From Pseudomonas taiwanensis DSM 21245 (GTDB lineage: Bacteria; Pseudomonadota; Gammaproteobacteria; Pseudomonadales; Pseudomonadaceae): a DNA stretch of 64,000 nucleotides. Below are positions 9,270 through 18,022 of the stretch, one piece after another. The notes under the pieces were generated by a model. It was not told the origin of the DNA, searched no databases, and saw only the letters and a program-made list of their open reading frames with translations. Made by a program: the position numbers and the translations under genes. The stretch lies in NCBI RefSeq assembly GCF_000425785.1, contig NZ_AUEC01000010.1:186001-250000 (forward strand), written 5' to 3'. Every line of letters begins with the position of its first letter. Position 1 is the first letter of the stretch.

Positions 9270-10352
9270 ATGAAGATCGGTGTAATCGGTGGCGGCCAGT
9301 TGGGCCGCATGCTGGCTCTGGCGGGTACTCCGCTGGGCATGAACTTCGCTTTCCTCGACCCGGCGCCGGACGCCTGTGCCGCCGCACTGGGCGAGCACCT
9401 GCGTGCCGACTATGGCGACCAGGACCACCTGCGCCAGCTGGCCGACGAAGTCGACCTGGTGACCTTCGAGTTCGAGAGCGTCCCGGCCGAGACCGTGGCT
9501 TTCCTGTCGCAATTCGTACCGGTGTACCCGAGCGCCGAGGCCCTGCGCATCGCCCGTGACCGCCTGTTCGAGAAGAGCATGTTCCGTGACCTGGGCATCC
9601 CGACCCCAGCCTTCGCCGACATCCTCTCGCAGCAAGATCTGGACGCTGCCGTGGCCAGCATCGGCCTGCCGGCGGTGCTCAAGACCCGCACCCTCGGTTA
9701 CGACGGCAAAGGCCAGAAGGTCCTGCGCACGCCCGAGGACGTGGTCGGCACCTTCGCCGAACTGGGTAGCGTACCGTGCCTGCTCGAAGGCTTCGTGCCG
9801 TTCACCGGCGAAGTCTCGCTGGTGGCCGTGCGTGCCCGGGATGGCGAAACCCGTTTTTACCCGCTGGTGCACAACACGCACGAGAGCGGCATCCTGCGTC
9901 TGTCGGTGGCCAGCGAGGCTCACCCGCTCCAGGCGCTGGCTGAAGACTATGTTGGCCGTGTACTGCAGAAGCTCGACTACGTGGGCGTCCTGGCGTTCGA
10001 GTTCTTCGAAGTCGACGGTGGCCTGAAGGCCAACGAAATCGCCCCGCGGGTGCACAACTCCGGGCACTGGACCATCGAAGGCGCCGAATGCAGCCAGTTC
10101 GAGAACCACCTGCGCGCCGTTGCCGGCCTGCCACTGGGTTCGACCGCCAAGGTGGGTGAGAGCGCGATGCTCAACTTCATCGGCGAAGTCCCGGCGGTCG
10201 ACAAGGTCTTGGCTATCGAAGATTGCCACCTGCATCACTACGGCAAGGCCTTCAAGGCCGGACGCAAGGTGGGTCACGCCACATTGCGCTGCCAGGACAT
10301 GCCCACCCTCAAGAGCAAAATCGCCGAGGTAGAGGCGCTGATCAGCAACTGA
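9270..10352 (+). CDS. purK: N5-carboxyaminoimidazole ribonucleotide synthase
   Basis: 360 residues of the ATP-grasp superfamily. It makes N5-CAIR from AIR, bicarbonate and ATP, the substrate for PurE encoded just upstream. The N-terminal nucleotide-binding motif IGVIGGGQLGRMLA is intact, as are KTRTLGYDGKGQ (ATP-grasp loop), LLEGFVPFTGEVS and the metal-binding NEIAPRVHNSGHWT. The ATG at 9270 is chosen because it gives the canonical N-terminus; the frame is open further upstream inside purE. A long GC hairpin follows the gene. Confidence 0.97.
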   Translation: MKIGVIGGGQLGRMLALAGTPLGMNFAFLDPAPDACAAALGEHLRADYGDQDHLRQLADEVDLVTFEFESVPAETVAFLSQFVPVYPSAEALRIARDRLFEKSMFRDLGIPTPAFADILSQQDLDAAVASIGLPAVLKTRTLGYDGKGQKVLRTPEDVVGTFAELGSVPCLLEGFVPFTGEVSLVAVRARDGETRFYPLVHNTHESGILRLSVASEAHPLQALAEDYVGRVLQKLDYVGVLAFEFFEVDGGLKANEIAPRVHNSGHWTIEGAECSQFENHLRAVAGLPLGSTAKVGESAMLNFIGEVPAVDKVLAIEDCHLHHYGKAFKAGRKVGHATLRCQDMPTLKSKIAEVEALISN

Positions 10353-10388
10353 TCGAACTTCTGCCACGGGCAGGGTCTCTGAAATGGC

Positions 10389-10423
10389 AACAAGCCAAAG
10401 CGCTGTCTAGGCTTTGGCTTGTT
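10389..10423 (+). terminator. Strong hairpin after purEK (possible terminator)
   Basis: A perfect 13-bp inverted repeat (AACAAGCCAAAGC / GCTTTGGCTTGTT) with a 9-base loop lies 36 bp past the purK stop. It is followed by CCATCTTC rather than a clear T tract, so it may protect the mRNA 3' end or terminate inefficiently. Confidence 0.6.
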
Positions 10424-10448
10424 CCATCTTCACTGCAGAGGGACTGCC

Positions 10449-10694
10449 ATGGGCATCATTGGAACTATCTTCATCGGCCTCATCGTTGGCCTGCTGGCGC
10501 GCTTCATCAAGCCAGGGGACGACAGCATGGGCTGGATCATGACCATCCTGCTGGGTATCGCCGGCTCCTTGCTCGCCACCTACGGTGGGCAGGCCTTGGG
10601 GATCTACCAGGCGGGCCAGGCTGCAGGCTTCTTCGGAGCGCTGGTAGGTGCCGTCGTCCTTCTGGTGATCTATGGATTCATCAAGAAGCGTTGA
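10449..10694 (+). CDS. GlsB/YeaQ/YmgE-family small membrane protein
   Basis: 81 residues, almost entirely hydrophobic, with three predicted membrane helices (residues about 3-20, 28-47 and 56-77). MGIIGTIFIGLIVGLLARFI and the GWIMTILLGIAGS segment match the 'transglycosylase-associated'/GlsB-YeaQ stress-response membrane protein family. Members are induced by general or envelope stress; no biochemical role is established. The gene follows the purEK hairpin and probably has its own promoter within that short gap. Confidence 0.85.
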   Translation: MGIIGTIFIGLIVGLLARFIKPGDDSMGWIMTILLGIAGSLLATYGGQALGIYQAGQAAGFFGALVGAVVLLVIYGFIKKR

Positions 10695-10741
10695 ATAGGC
10701 GGTAGAATGCCCGGCAATTCATCCGAGTTGCCGAGCATTTC

Positions 10742-11275
10742 ATGCGAGCCTTTTTTCTCATTCCCTTGCTTCTGGCCAGCACCCTGGCCCATGCCGAACT
10801 GCCCGAGACCGACTGGCTGGAGCTGATGCCCAAGTCGGATCAGAAAGCGCTCGAGCAGATGCCCGAGATCGACCACAACTCGCCGGAGGCCATGGGCACC
10901 TTCACCGACAAGGGCGGCCTCAAGCAGAGCAAGGGCTTGCCGGCGGTGATGTACTCGACCAAGACCGTGGCGGCGATGGACGGCCGGGAAATCCGCTTGG
11001 GTGGCTACCCGGTGCCGTTGGAAAGCGATGCCAAGGGCAACAGCACCTTGTTCTTCCTGGTGCCGTACCCAGGAGCTTGCATTCACGTGCCACCGCCGCC
11101 GCCCAACCAGCTGGTGCTGGTGCGCTACCCGAAGGGACTGAAGATCGACGATATCTACACCCCGCTTTGGGTCAGCGGCAAGCTGAAGGTGGAGAAGGTC
11201 AGCAATGACCTGGCCGATGCGGCGTATGCGATGGATGCGGGGCAGGTGAGGGTGGTTGAAGACGCCGACCTCTGA
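10742..11275 (+). CDS. Secreted DUF3299-family protein
   Basis: 177 residues with a signal peptide (MRAFFLIPLLLASTLAHA, cleavage after residue 18). The mature part contains MDGREIRLGGYPVPLE and FFLVPYPGACIHVPPPPPNQLV, the conserved core of the DUF3299 family of periplasmic or lipoprotein-like proteins often found near ABC-type export genes. A single cysteine sits in YPGACIH, as in the family. Function is unknown. It starts 47 bases after the small membrane protein and may share its transcript. Confidence 0.8.
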   Translation: MRAFFLIPLLLASTLAHAELPETDWLELMPKSDQKALEQMPEIDHNSPEAMGTFTDKGGLKQSKGLPAVMYSTKTVAAMDGREIRLGGYPVPLESDAKGNSTLFFLVPYPGACIHVPPPPPNQLVLVRYPKGLKIDDIYTPLWVSGKLKVEKVSNDLADAAYAMDAGQVRVVEDADL

Positions 11276-11338
11276 GTGCCTGCGCCGGCCTCTTCGCGAG
11301 AGAACCCTAGAAGAGGCCCATGAGCTAGGCGCAGGCTG

Positions 11339-12235
11339 TCAGATCGTGTCACTACCCACCCGGACCTGCAGCGAACTGCTGGCCCCAGGTTCCAACTCCA
11401 CTACGTCATCCCACACGTTCGCCGTCTCGATGCACAGCATCCGTTGCCAGCCATCATCGGCCATGTCTGGCAGTTCGCGGGCGCGGTCGGTCCATGGGTT
11501 CCAGATCACCGCCGAGCGTGAACCCTGGCTGCTCAAGGTGATGCGCCGGTTCCAGTGTGGATCGACGATGCTCAGTCGAGCGGGTGTGTTCAGGTAGATG
11601 CGGTCGGTCTCGCCGGTGAAGCCCAGTGCACCCTGTTGTTGGCGTTGCTCCCAGTCTGCCAGGGTCTCGATGTAGCTCAGCCCCTCGACGCCTTCGACCC
11701 GCGCCTGTCGCACATCGCTGAGCGCAAAGTAGCTGTGCAGGGCCTGGCTGATGGTGACCGGGGTAGTGCCCTGATTACAGCTGGTCAGCGTCAGCGTCAG
11801 GTCCTGGTCCAGCTCCACCACAAGCTTGAGTTCGACTTCATGAGGCCAGCCGGGCAGTTCACCCTTTGCCTCGGGCAGCTCGAACTCGATGCGCAGGCCA
11901 TCGCCAACTTCTTCGATACCCAGCAATTGCCAGTCACGCGTGCGCGCCAAACCATGGGCAGGCGGCTGCTCGCCACGGTACATGGCCTGCACCGACTGGG
12001 GGTTGCGCTGCAGATTGCCGAACCACGGCCAGCACACTGGCACCCCCGCGCGCACCGACTTGTCCTTTCGGAAGATGGCCTGGTCGCTCAGCCACAGCAG
12101 CGGTGGCTCGCCCACGCGCTGGTAGCTGAGGATCTGCGCACCCTGCTGGGCGATCAGTAGTTCGGCGCGGTCGCTGGTGATGCGCCAGCAGTTGAGTTCG
12201 CCATGTTGCTCGGATTCGACCTTGAAGGTAGCCAT
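11339..12235 (-). CDS. D-hexose-6-phosphate mutarotase (aldose 1-epimerase family)
   Basis: 298 residues from the ATG at 12235 (MATFKVESEQHGEL). The frame is open upstream, but only this start gives the family N-terminus. RAGVPVCWPWFG and AHGLARTRDW are the conserved YeaD-type glucose-6-phosphate 1-epimerase motifs containing an active-site histidine; SQALHSYFA holds the second histidine and IWNPWTDRARELPDM is a further family block. It interconverts alpha and beta hexose-6-phosphates in the cytoplasm. It is on the opposite strand to the DUF3299 gene, convergent with it. Confidence 0.9.
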   Translation of the reverse strand: MATFKVESEQHGELNCWRITSDRAELLIAQQGAQILSYQRVGEPPLLWLSDQAIFRKDKSVRAGVPVCWPWFGNLQRNPQSVQAMYRGEQPPAHGLARTRDWQLLGIEEVGDGLRIEFELPEAKGELPGWPHEVELKLVVELDQDLTLTLTSCNQGTTPVTISQALHSYFALSDVRQARVEGVEGLSYIETLADWEQRQQQGALGFTGETDRIYLNTPARLSIVDPHWNRRITLSSQGSRSAVIWNPWTDRARELPDMADDGWQRMLCIETANVWDDVVELEPGASSSLQVRVGSDTI

Positions 12236-12306
12236 TGCGCTCGTCTCATTGAATGCCTGTGGGTCTTGGACCCTGTGACTTGCAATGAGTTTACCGCTCG
12301 CCGGGC

Positions 12307-12705
12307 TCAGCGACGAGGCACAGAGCGGGTGCGGCCGCTGCCATCGATGGCCACGAAAACAAATACCGCTTCGGTCACCTTGCGCCATTCGCTGGACAGC
12401 GGGTCGTCGCTCCAGACTTCCACCATCATCTGGATCGAGCTGCGGCCGATTTCCAGGGTCTGGGTATAGAACGACAGCTGCGCGCCGACGGCCACCGGGA
12501 CCAGGAATGCCATGCGATCGATGGCCACCGTGGCAACCCGGCCGCCGGCGACGCGGCTGGCCATGGCGGTGCCGGCCAAGTCCATCTGGGCAACCAGCCA
12601 ACCGCCGAAGATGTCGCCGAAACCGTTGGTTTCGCGGGGGAGTGCGGTGATTTGCAAGGCCAGGTCGCCTTGCGGAATAGGATCTTCTTGTTCGAGCTCA
12701 ATCAT
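12307..12705 (-). CDS. YciA-like hotdog-fold acyl-CoA thioesterase
   Basis: 132 residues from the ATG at 12705, which has an AGAGG sequence about 9 bases upstream. The longer open frame is rejected because its N-terminus is unlike the family. ETNGFGDIFGGWLVAQMDLAG is the conserved YciA/acyl-CoA hydrolase motif with the catalytic aspartate. The protein should hydrolyse medium to long acyl-CoA to free acid and CoA as a hexameric hotdog assembly. It lies 71 bp upstream of the mutarotase gene on the same strand, so they may share a transcript. Confidence 0.88.
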   Translation of the reverse strand: MIELEQEDPIPQGDLALQITALPRETNGFGDIFGGWLVAQMDLAGTAMASRVAGGRVATVAIDRMAFLVPVAVGAQLSFYTQTLEIGRSSIQMMVEVWSDDPLSSEWRKVTEAVFVFVAIDGSGRTRSVPRR

Positions 12706-13064
12706 GCGGTGGGGCCTCTGACCCGTGACGCTTCGTTGGTATGGCGCAAGGCCGTGAAAACGATTCAGCTCGAAACATACTACGCTGATTTCGCTTTGCT
12801 GGGCGGCCGTAGGGAAACTCTGCGAAACCGCCTGAGCATAGTGACCGGCGTTTTCGCACAACATCCCACAGTTGGACCAACCTTTTTCCTACGAGTGGGC
12901 AGTATATAGAGCAGAACAGCCAGCGACGACCGTGCATTGATGAATATCTGTATGGATTTTGTATCGCTAACGATGCGCCTCGGCAATTTGCTATCTTCGC
13001 CTGTCTCCCAATCCAGAAGCCGCGTGCCAAGCGGTCTGCATGACCTACAAGAGAACAACGAGCG
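12706..13064. other. Divergent intergenic region, thioesterase / MHS transporter
   Basis: A 359-bp gap with no convincing gene. It should hold two promoters facing outward. AT-richer patches (AGTATATAGAG near 12900 and TTTGCTATCTT near 12990) could be -10 regions. A 42-codon frame (12940-13068) overlaps the transporter start by an ATGA, but its own start lacks a ribosome-binding site. Just before the transporter, AAGAGAACAACGA (13049-13061) is one base short of a perfect Hfq/Crc-type AANAANAA motif. Confidence 0.5.
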
Positions 13065-14354
13065 ATGACCTCCGTGCCCAGCATTATCGAGCAGCCTTCG
13101 CGGCCGCTGACCCGCAGTGACTACAAGACTCTCTCACTGTCCGCCCTTGGCGGAGCGCTGGAGTTCTACGACTTCATCATCTTCGTATTCTTTGCCACCG
13201 TGGTCGGCAAGCTGTTCTTCCCGGCCGACATGCCTGAGTGGCTGCGCCTGATGCAAACGTTCGGCATCTTTGCCGCCGGCTACCTGGCGCGGCCGCTGGG
13301 CGGGATCATCATGGCCCACTTCGGCGACCTGCTGGGTCGCAAGAAGATGTTCACCTTGAGCATTTTCATGATGGCGCTGCCAACCTTGGTCATGGGCCTG
13401 CTGCCGACCTACGCGCAAATTGGCATGTGGGCACCCATCCTGCTGCTGCTGATGCGCGTCATCCAGGGCGCGGCCATTGGTGGTGAGGTGCCGGGTGCGT
13501 GGGTATTCGTCTCCGAGCACGTACCAGCGCGCAACACAGGTTATGCCTGCGGCACCCTGACTGCGGGGCTTACCGCCGGCATCCTGCTGGGTTCGCTGGT
13601 CGCGACCCTGATCAACAGCGTGTACAGCGCCGAGGAAGTCGCCGGCTACGCCTGGCGTATCCCATTCCTGCTCGGTGGCGTGTTCGGCCTGTTCTCGGTG
13701 TACCTGCGTCGTTGGCTGCATGAAACCCCGGTGTTCGCCGAAATGCAGGAACGCAAGGCACTGGCCGAAGAGCTGCCATTGCGCGCGGTACTGCGCGATC
13801 ACCGTGGCCCGATCATCCTGTCCATGCTGCTGACCTGGATGCTGTCGGCGGGTATCGTCGTGGTGATCCTGATGACTCCGGCGTTGCTGCAGAGCATCTA
13901 CCACATCAGCCCCACCGACTCGCTCAAGGCCAACAGCCTGGCGATCGTGCTGCTCAGCCTCGGTTGCATCGGTGCCGGCAGCCTGGCCGACCGCTTCGGC
14001 GCGGGCCGCGTGTTCGTGGTTGGCAGTCTGCTGCTGCTGGCAAGCTCCTGGACCTTCTATCACAGCCTGCCGGTCCGGCCTGACCTGCTGTTCCCGTTGT
14101 ATGCCGTCACTGGCCTGTGCGTGGGCGTGATCGGGGCGGTGCCTTACGTAATGGTCAAAGCCTTCCCGCCGGTGGTGCGTTTCAGTGGCCTGTCGTTCTC
14201 TTACAACGTGGCATACGCCATCTTCGGCGGCTTGACGCCAATGGTGGTCACTGCGCTGCTGAAGGTCAGCCCGATGGCGCCCGCCTACTATGTGGCGGGG
14301 TTGTGCGCCGTTGGTCTGGTCGTGGGCCTTTATTTGCTCGCCAACAAACGCTGA
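13065..14354 (+). CDS. MFS transporter of the metabolite:H+ symporter (MHS) type
   Basis: 429 residues with 12 predicted membrane helices. ALGGALEFYDFIIF near residue 30 and the loop AHFGDLLGRKKMF are the MHS-family signature shared with ProP, KgtP and citrate transporters. VIQGAAIGGEVPGAWVFVSEH is the helix-4/5 motif. The substrate is probably a carboxylate or betaine-type compound, but it cannot be told from the sequence. The start at 13065 is preceded by a weak GAGA element and an A-rich stretch that could be a Crc/Hfq target. A terminator hairpin and a REP element follow. Confidence 0.85.
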   Translation: MTSVPSIIEQPSRPLTRSDYKTLSLSALGGALEFYDFIIFVFFATVVGKLFFPADMPEWLRLMQTFGIFAAGYLARPLGGIIMAHFGDLLGRKKMFTLSIFMMALPTLVMGLLPTYAQIGMWAPILLLLMRVIQGAAIGGEVPGAWVFVSEHVPARNTGYACGTLTAGLTAGILLGSLVATLINSVYSAEEVAGYAWRIPFLLGGVFGLFSVYLRRWLHETPVFAEMQERKALAEELPLRAVLRDHRGPIILSMLLTWMLSAGIVVVILMTPALLQSIYHISPTDSLKANSLAIVLLSLGCIGAGSLADRFGAGRVFVVGSLLLLASSWTFYHSLPVRPDLLFPLYAVTGLCVGVIGAVPYVMVKAFPPVVRFSGLSFSYNVAYAIFGGLTPMVVTALLKVSPMAPAYYVAGLCAVGLVVGLYLLANKR

Positions 14355-14374
14355 TTGGCAGAGGTACCGCTCCG

Positions 14375-14419
14375 ATCGCTGGCAAGCCCCGACCCTGTAG
14401 GTGCCGGCTTGCCAGCGAT
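14375..14419. repeat. REP-type palindrome
   Basis: A perfect 13-bp inverted repeat, ATCGCTGGCAAGC (14375-14387) and GCTTGCCAGCGAT (14407-14419), with a CCTGTAGGTGCCG spacer. This is the typical P. putida-group extragenic REP form. It sits 20 bp past the transporter stop. Confidence 0.85.
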
Positions 14420-14447
14420 AAGGTTCCCCCTTTCTGAAACATCCTGA

Positions 14448-14479
14448 AAAGGCCATCCCGGCAACCGGTGATGGCCTTT
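14448..14479 (+). terminator. Terminator after the MHS transporter, ahead of pstS
   Basis: A 10-bp stem AAAGGCCATC / GATGGCCTTT with a 12-base loop; the stem itself ends in three T. It lies directly upstream of the pstS PHO boxes and should insulate the phosphate genes. Confidence 0.65.
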
Positions 14480-14486
14480 CATCCAA

Positions 14487-14515
14487 TTGTCACATTGAAG
14501 TCATATCGTGTTCAT
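14487..14515 (+). promoter_or_regulatory. PHO boxes upstream of pstS
   Basis: Three 7-base units at exact 11-bp spacing, TTGTCAC (14487), AAGTCAT (14498) and TGTTCAT (14509), match the PhoB-binding repeat CTGTCAT. They end 64 bp before the pstS start. Confidence 0.8.
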
Positions 14516-14579
14516 GCGGCCTGCAGATACTTGGGCCCGATCCATCCAACACCCCCAATATTCCTGCTAGGAGCAAGGC

Positions 14580-15578
14580 ATGAAACTGAAGCGTTTGATG
14601 GCGGCCCTCACCTTTGCCGCCGCTGGCGTTGCAACCGCCAATGCGGTAGCCGCTGTCGATCCTGCGATCCCGACCTACACCAAGACCACCGGTGTATCGG
14701 GCAACCTCTCCAGCGTCGGTTCCGATACCCTCGCGAACCTGATGACTCTGTGGGCCGAGGCCTACAAGAAGGAATATCCGAACGTAAACATCCAGATCCA
14801 GGCTGCCGGCTCCTCCACCGCGCCACCTGCGCTGACCGAAGGCACCGCCAACCTCGGCCCGATGAGCCGCAAGATGAAGGATGTCGAGCTGCAGGCCTTC
14901 GAGCAGAAGTACGGCTACAAGCCGACCGCCATCCCGGTTGCCGTCGACGCCCTCGCCGTGTTCGTACACAAGGACAACCCGATCAAAGGCCTGACCATGG
15001 CCCAGGTCGATGCGATCTTCTCCTCGACCCGCCTTTGCGGCGGCAAGGCCGACGTCAAGACCTGGGGCGACCTGGGGGTGACTGGCGACCTGGCCAACAA
15101 GCCGGTTCAGCTGTTCGGTCGTAACTCGGTGTCCGGCACCTACGGCTACTTCAAGGAAGAAGCCCTGTGCAAAGGCGACTTCAAGCCTAACGTCAACGAA
15201 CAGCCTGGCTCGGCTTCGGTCGTGCAGTCGATCAGCTCCTCGCTCAACGGCATCGGCTACTCGGGCATCGGCTACAAGACCGCCAGCGTCAAGACCGTAG
15301 CCCTGGCCAAGAAAGAAGGCGGCGAGTTCATCGAGGACAACGAAGCCAACGCCCTGAACGGCACTTACCCGCTGTCGCGTTTCCTGTACGTCTACGTCAA
15401 CAAGGCCCCGAACAAGCCTCTGGCCCCGCTGGAAGCCGAGTTCGTGAAGCTGGTCCTGTCGCAAGCTGGTCAGCAGGTCGTGGTGAAGGATGGCTACATC
15501 CCGCTGCCGGCCAAAGTGGTCGACAAGACCCTGGCTGACCTGGGCCTGTCCCACGCAGGTAACGTTGCAAAGAAGTAA
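14580..15578 (+). CDS. pstS: Periplasmic phosphate-binding protein PstS
   Basis: 332 residues with a signal peptide ([22 protein letters not shown], about residue 22). It captures inorganic phosphate in the periplasm for the PstCAB importer. Phosphate-contacting motifs are visible: [10 protein letters not shown] (residues about 43-52), [12 protein letters not shown] with GPMSRKM, and [14 protein letters not shown]. This is the Pseudomonas-type PstS with full-length two-lobe fold. The ATG at 14580 follows a GGAG ribosome-binding site (AGGAGCAAGGC). PhoB boxes precede it and a terminator follows, so pstS can be made in excess over the membrane components. Confidence 0.96.
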   Translation: MKLKRLMAALTFAAAGVATANAVAAVDPAIPTYTKTTGVSGNLSSVGSDTLANLMTLWAEAYKKEYPNVNIQIQAAGSSTAPPALTEGTANLGPMSRKMKDVELQAFEQKYGYKPTAIPVAVDALAVFVHKDNPIKGLTMAQVDAIFSSTRLCGGKADVKTWGDLGVTGDLANKPVQLFGRNSVSGTYGYFKEEALCKGDFKPNVNEQPGSASVVQSISSSLNGIGYSGIGYKTASVKTVALAKKEGGEFIEDNEANALNGTYPLSRFLYVYVNKAPNKPLAPLEAEFVKLVLSQAGQQVVVKDGYIPLPAKVVDKTLADLGLSHAGNVAKK

Positions 15579-15591
15579 GTAACTGAGGAAG

Positions 15592-15616
15592 AGGCCGGCG
15601 CGGATGCCGGCCTTTT
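15592..15616 (+). terminator. Terminator or attenuator after pstS
   Basis: GGCCGGC / GCCGGCC stem (15593-15599 and 15606-15612) with a 6-base loop, followed by TTTT. It separates pstS from pstCAB-phoU, which have their own PHO box just downstream. Confidence 0.8.
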
Positions 15617-15676
15617 CCACGAATTCCCAGTCCGAAGCCAGGGTTCCTGAGCGGCGGGCTTTTGTGCGTCAACGCA

Positions 15677-15694
15677 CTGTCATGTTTTTGTCAT
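15677..15694 (+). promoter_or_regulatory. PHO box upstream of pstC
   Basis: CTGTCAT-N4-TTGTCAT, two repeats 11 bp apart, the first an exact match to the PhoB unit. A -10-like TAGGGT lies 10 bp downstream (15705-15710). It gives pstC its own phosphate-controlled promoter. Confidence 0.88.
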
Positions 15695-15716
15695 ACGGGA
15701 CCGCTAGGGTGTGCGC

Positions 15717-18005
15717 ATGAATGATCTGGCCAACTCCACAATGACCCAAAATTCCCCTCCCGTGCGGATTGACTTCAATACGCCGGAGCTGCAACGCAAG
15801 CGCCGCATGCGCGCCCTCAAGGATCGCCTGACCCGCTGGTATGTACTGGTGGGCGGGCTTGCCGTATTGGCAGCCATTACCCTGATCTTCTTCTACCTGG
15901 CCTATGTGGTGCTGCCACTGTTCCAGGGCGCCGAGCTGACCAGCAAGAAGGCCCTGGAGCCGACCTGGTTGCAGCAGGACGCCGGCAAGCCGCTGATGAT
16001 CGCGCTTGAAGAGCAGAACCTGGTGGGCATGCGGGTTTCCGACAAGGGGCAGGCGCTGTTCTTTGACTCCAAGACCGGTGCCGAAGTGAAGCGCGTCGAC
16101 CTGCCGTTGCCAGCTGGCACCCAGGTCAGCTCGATCAGTACCGACCAGCCGGGCAGCCCGCTGGTGGTGTTGGGGTTGTCCAACGGCCAGGCGTTGGTGT
16201 TCCACCACACCTACAAGATCACCTACCCGGACAACAAGAAAACCATTACCCCCGACATCGACTTCCCGTACGGCCAGGCGCCGTTCGTGCTCGATGACGA
16301 GGGTCGTCCGCTCGAGCACGTAAGCGTGAACCTCAATGGCGAGACCTTGCTGCTGGCTGGTTCCACCGGTTCGCACCTGCAGGTGGTCGAGCTGACGAGC
16401 ACCGAGAACATGATGACCGGCGAGGTCACCACCGAGCAGAACCGCATCGAACTGCCGCAGATGACCGAAGTGGTGAAGAACATCTTCATCGACCCGCGTC
16501 AGCAGTGGCTGTACGTGATCAACGGTCGCGCCACTGCCGACGTCTTCAGCCTGCGTGAGAAAAGCCTCAATGGCCGCTACAAGCTGCTTGAAGACGGCCA
16601 GGCCGAAATCACAGCCACTGCCCAGCTGGTCGGCGGCATCTCGCTGATCTTCGGTGACTCCAAGGGGGGGCTGAGCCAGTGGTTCATGGCGCGTGACCCC
16701 GATGGCGAATCGCGCTTCAAGCTGATCCGCAGCTTCCAGATGGGCAACGCGCCTGTCGTCCAGATCGACGCCGAGGAGCGCCGCAAGGGCTTCATTGCGC
16801 TGGATGCGGCAGGCAAGCTGGGCGTGTTCCACAGCACTGCGCACCGAACCCTGTTGGTCGAGCCAGCGGCTGAAGGCCCGGGTATCCTGGCGCTGTCGCC
16901 GCGCGCCAACCGCATCATCATCGAGGAAGGTGGCAAGCTGCTGCCACTGAGCCTAAAGAACCCGCACCCTGAAATTTCCTTCAGCGCGCTGTGGGGCAAG
17001 GTCTGGTACGAAAACTACGACGAGCCGAAGTATGTATGGCAGTCGACCGCATCGAACACCGATTTCGAACCCAAGCTGAGCCTGTCGCCGCTGACCTTCG
17101 GTACTCTGAAGGCCGCCTTCTACGCGATGATCCTGGCTGCTCCACTGGCCATCGCCGCCGCCATCTACACCGCTTACTTCATGGCCCCGGGCATGCGCCG
17201 CAAGGTCAAGCCGGTGATCGAACTGATGGAAGCGATGCCGACGGTGATCCTGGGCTTCTTCGCCGGTCTGTTCCTGGCCCCGTACCTGGAAGGCCACCTG
17301 CCAGGTGTGTTCAGCCTGTTCGTGATCATGCCCCTTGGTATTCTCCTCACAGGCTTCACCTGGAGCCGTCTGCCTGAGTCGATCCGCCTGCGTATTCCAG
17401 ACGGCTGGGAAGCCGCGATCCTGATCCCGGTGATCCTGGTGATCGGTTGGTTCGCCCTGTACATGAGCCCGTTCATGGAGACCTGGTTCTTCGGCGGCGA
17501 CATGCGCCTGTGGATCACCAACGACCTGGGCATCACCTACGACCAGCGCAACGCCCTGGTAGTTGGTATCGCCATGGGCTTCGCGGTCATTCCGAACATC
17601 TACTCCATCGCCGAAGACGCCGTGTTCAGCGTGCCGCGCAGCCTGACCCTGGGCTCCCTGGCCCTGGGTGCGACACCGTGGCAGACCCTGACCCGCGTGG
17701 TCATCCTCACCGCCAGCCCGGGTATCTTCTCGGCGCTGATGATCGGCATGGGCCGTGCGGTTGGCGAGACCATGATCGTGCTCATGGCCACCGGCAACAC
17801 CCCGGTGATGGAGCTGAACCTGTTCGAAGGCATGCGCACCCTGGCCGCCAACGTGGCGGTGGAAATGCCTGAATCCGAAGTCGGCGGCAGCCACTACCGT
17901 GTGCTGTTCCTCGCTGCCCTCGTGCTGCTGATGTTCACCTTCATCATGAACACCTTGGCCGAGCTGATTCGCCAGCGTCTGCGCAAGAAATACTCGTCGC
18001 TTTGA
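15717..18005 (+). CDS. pstC: Phosphate ABC transporter permease PstC (large Pseudomonas form)
   Basis: About 762 residues from the ATG at 15717; a GTG two codons earlier and an ATG at 15741 are alternatives. After an N-terminal membrane helix (residues about 42-66) comes a roughly 390-residue extracytoplasmic segment, then a second block of membrane helices with the permease EAA-type loop (GSLALGATPWQTLTRVVI). E. coli PstC is about 320 residues, so the insert is the unusual part; its repeating beta-rich look (GSTGSHLQVVEL, LYVINGRATADVF) suggests a propeller-like fold (inference). It forms the membrane channel with PstA. A PHO box lies 23 bp upstream. If the promoter is as drawn, the mRNA may be almost leaderless. 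Confidence 0.93.
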   Translation: MNDLANSTMTQNSPPVRIDFNTPELQRKRRMRALKDRLTRWYVLVGGLAVLAAITLIFFYLAYVVLPLFQGAELTSKKALEPTWLQQDAGKPLMIALEEQNLVGMRVSDKGQALFFDSKTGAEVKRVDLPLPAGTQVSSISTDQPGSPLVVLGLSNGQALVFHHTYKITYPDNKKTITPDIDFPYGQAPFVLDDEGRPLEHVSVNLNGETLLLAGSTGSHLQVVELTSTENMMTGEVTTEQNRIELPQMTEVVKNIFIDPRQQWLYVINGRATADVFSLREKSLNGRYKLLEDGQAEITATAQLVGGISLIFGDSKGGLSQWFMARDPDGESRFKLIRSFQMGNAPVVQIDAEERRKGFIALDAAGKLGVFHSTAHRTLLVEPAAEGPGILALSPRANRIIIEEGGKLLPLSLKNPHPEISFSALWGKVWYENYDEPKYVWQSTASNTDFEPKLSLSPLTFGTLKAAFYAMILAAPLAIAAAIYTAYFMAPGMRRKVKPVIELMEAMPTVILGFFAGLFLAPYLEGHLPGVFSLFVIMPLGILLTGFTWSRLPESIRLRIPDGWEAAILIPVILVIGWFALYMSPFMETWFFGGDMRLWITNDLGITYDQRNALVVGIAMGFAVIPNIYSIAEDAVFSVPRSLTLGSLALGATPWQTLTRVVILTASPGIFSALMIGMGRAVGETMIVLMATGNTPVMELNLFEGMRTLAANVAVEMPESEVGGSHYRVLFLAALVLLMFTFIMNTLAELIRQRLRKKYSSL

Positions 18006-18022
18006 TAGGAAGGTAGAGATCC

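Noticed and set aside
12940..13068. 42-codon ORF overlapping the MHS transporter start by ATGA, possible leader peptide
   Set aside because: No ribosome-binding site and no repeated regulatory codons. Overlap by chance is likely in this short spacing.
13134..14486. 450-codon frame antisense to the MHS transporter, and similar frames at 16953-17894 and 19628-21340
   Set aside because: Shadow frames over confident genes, rich in His/Gln/Arg with no recognisable motif.
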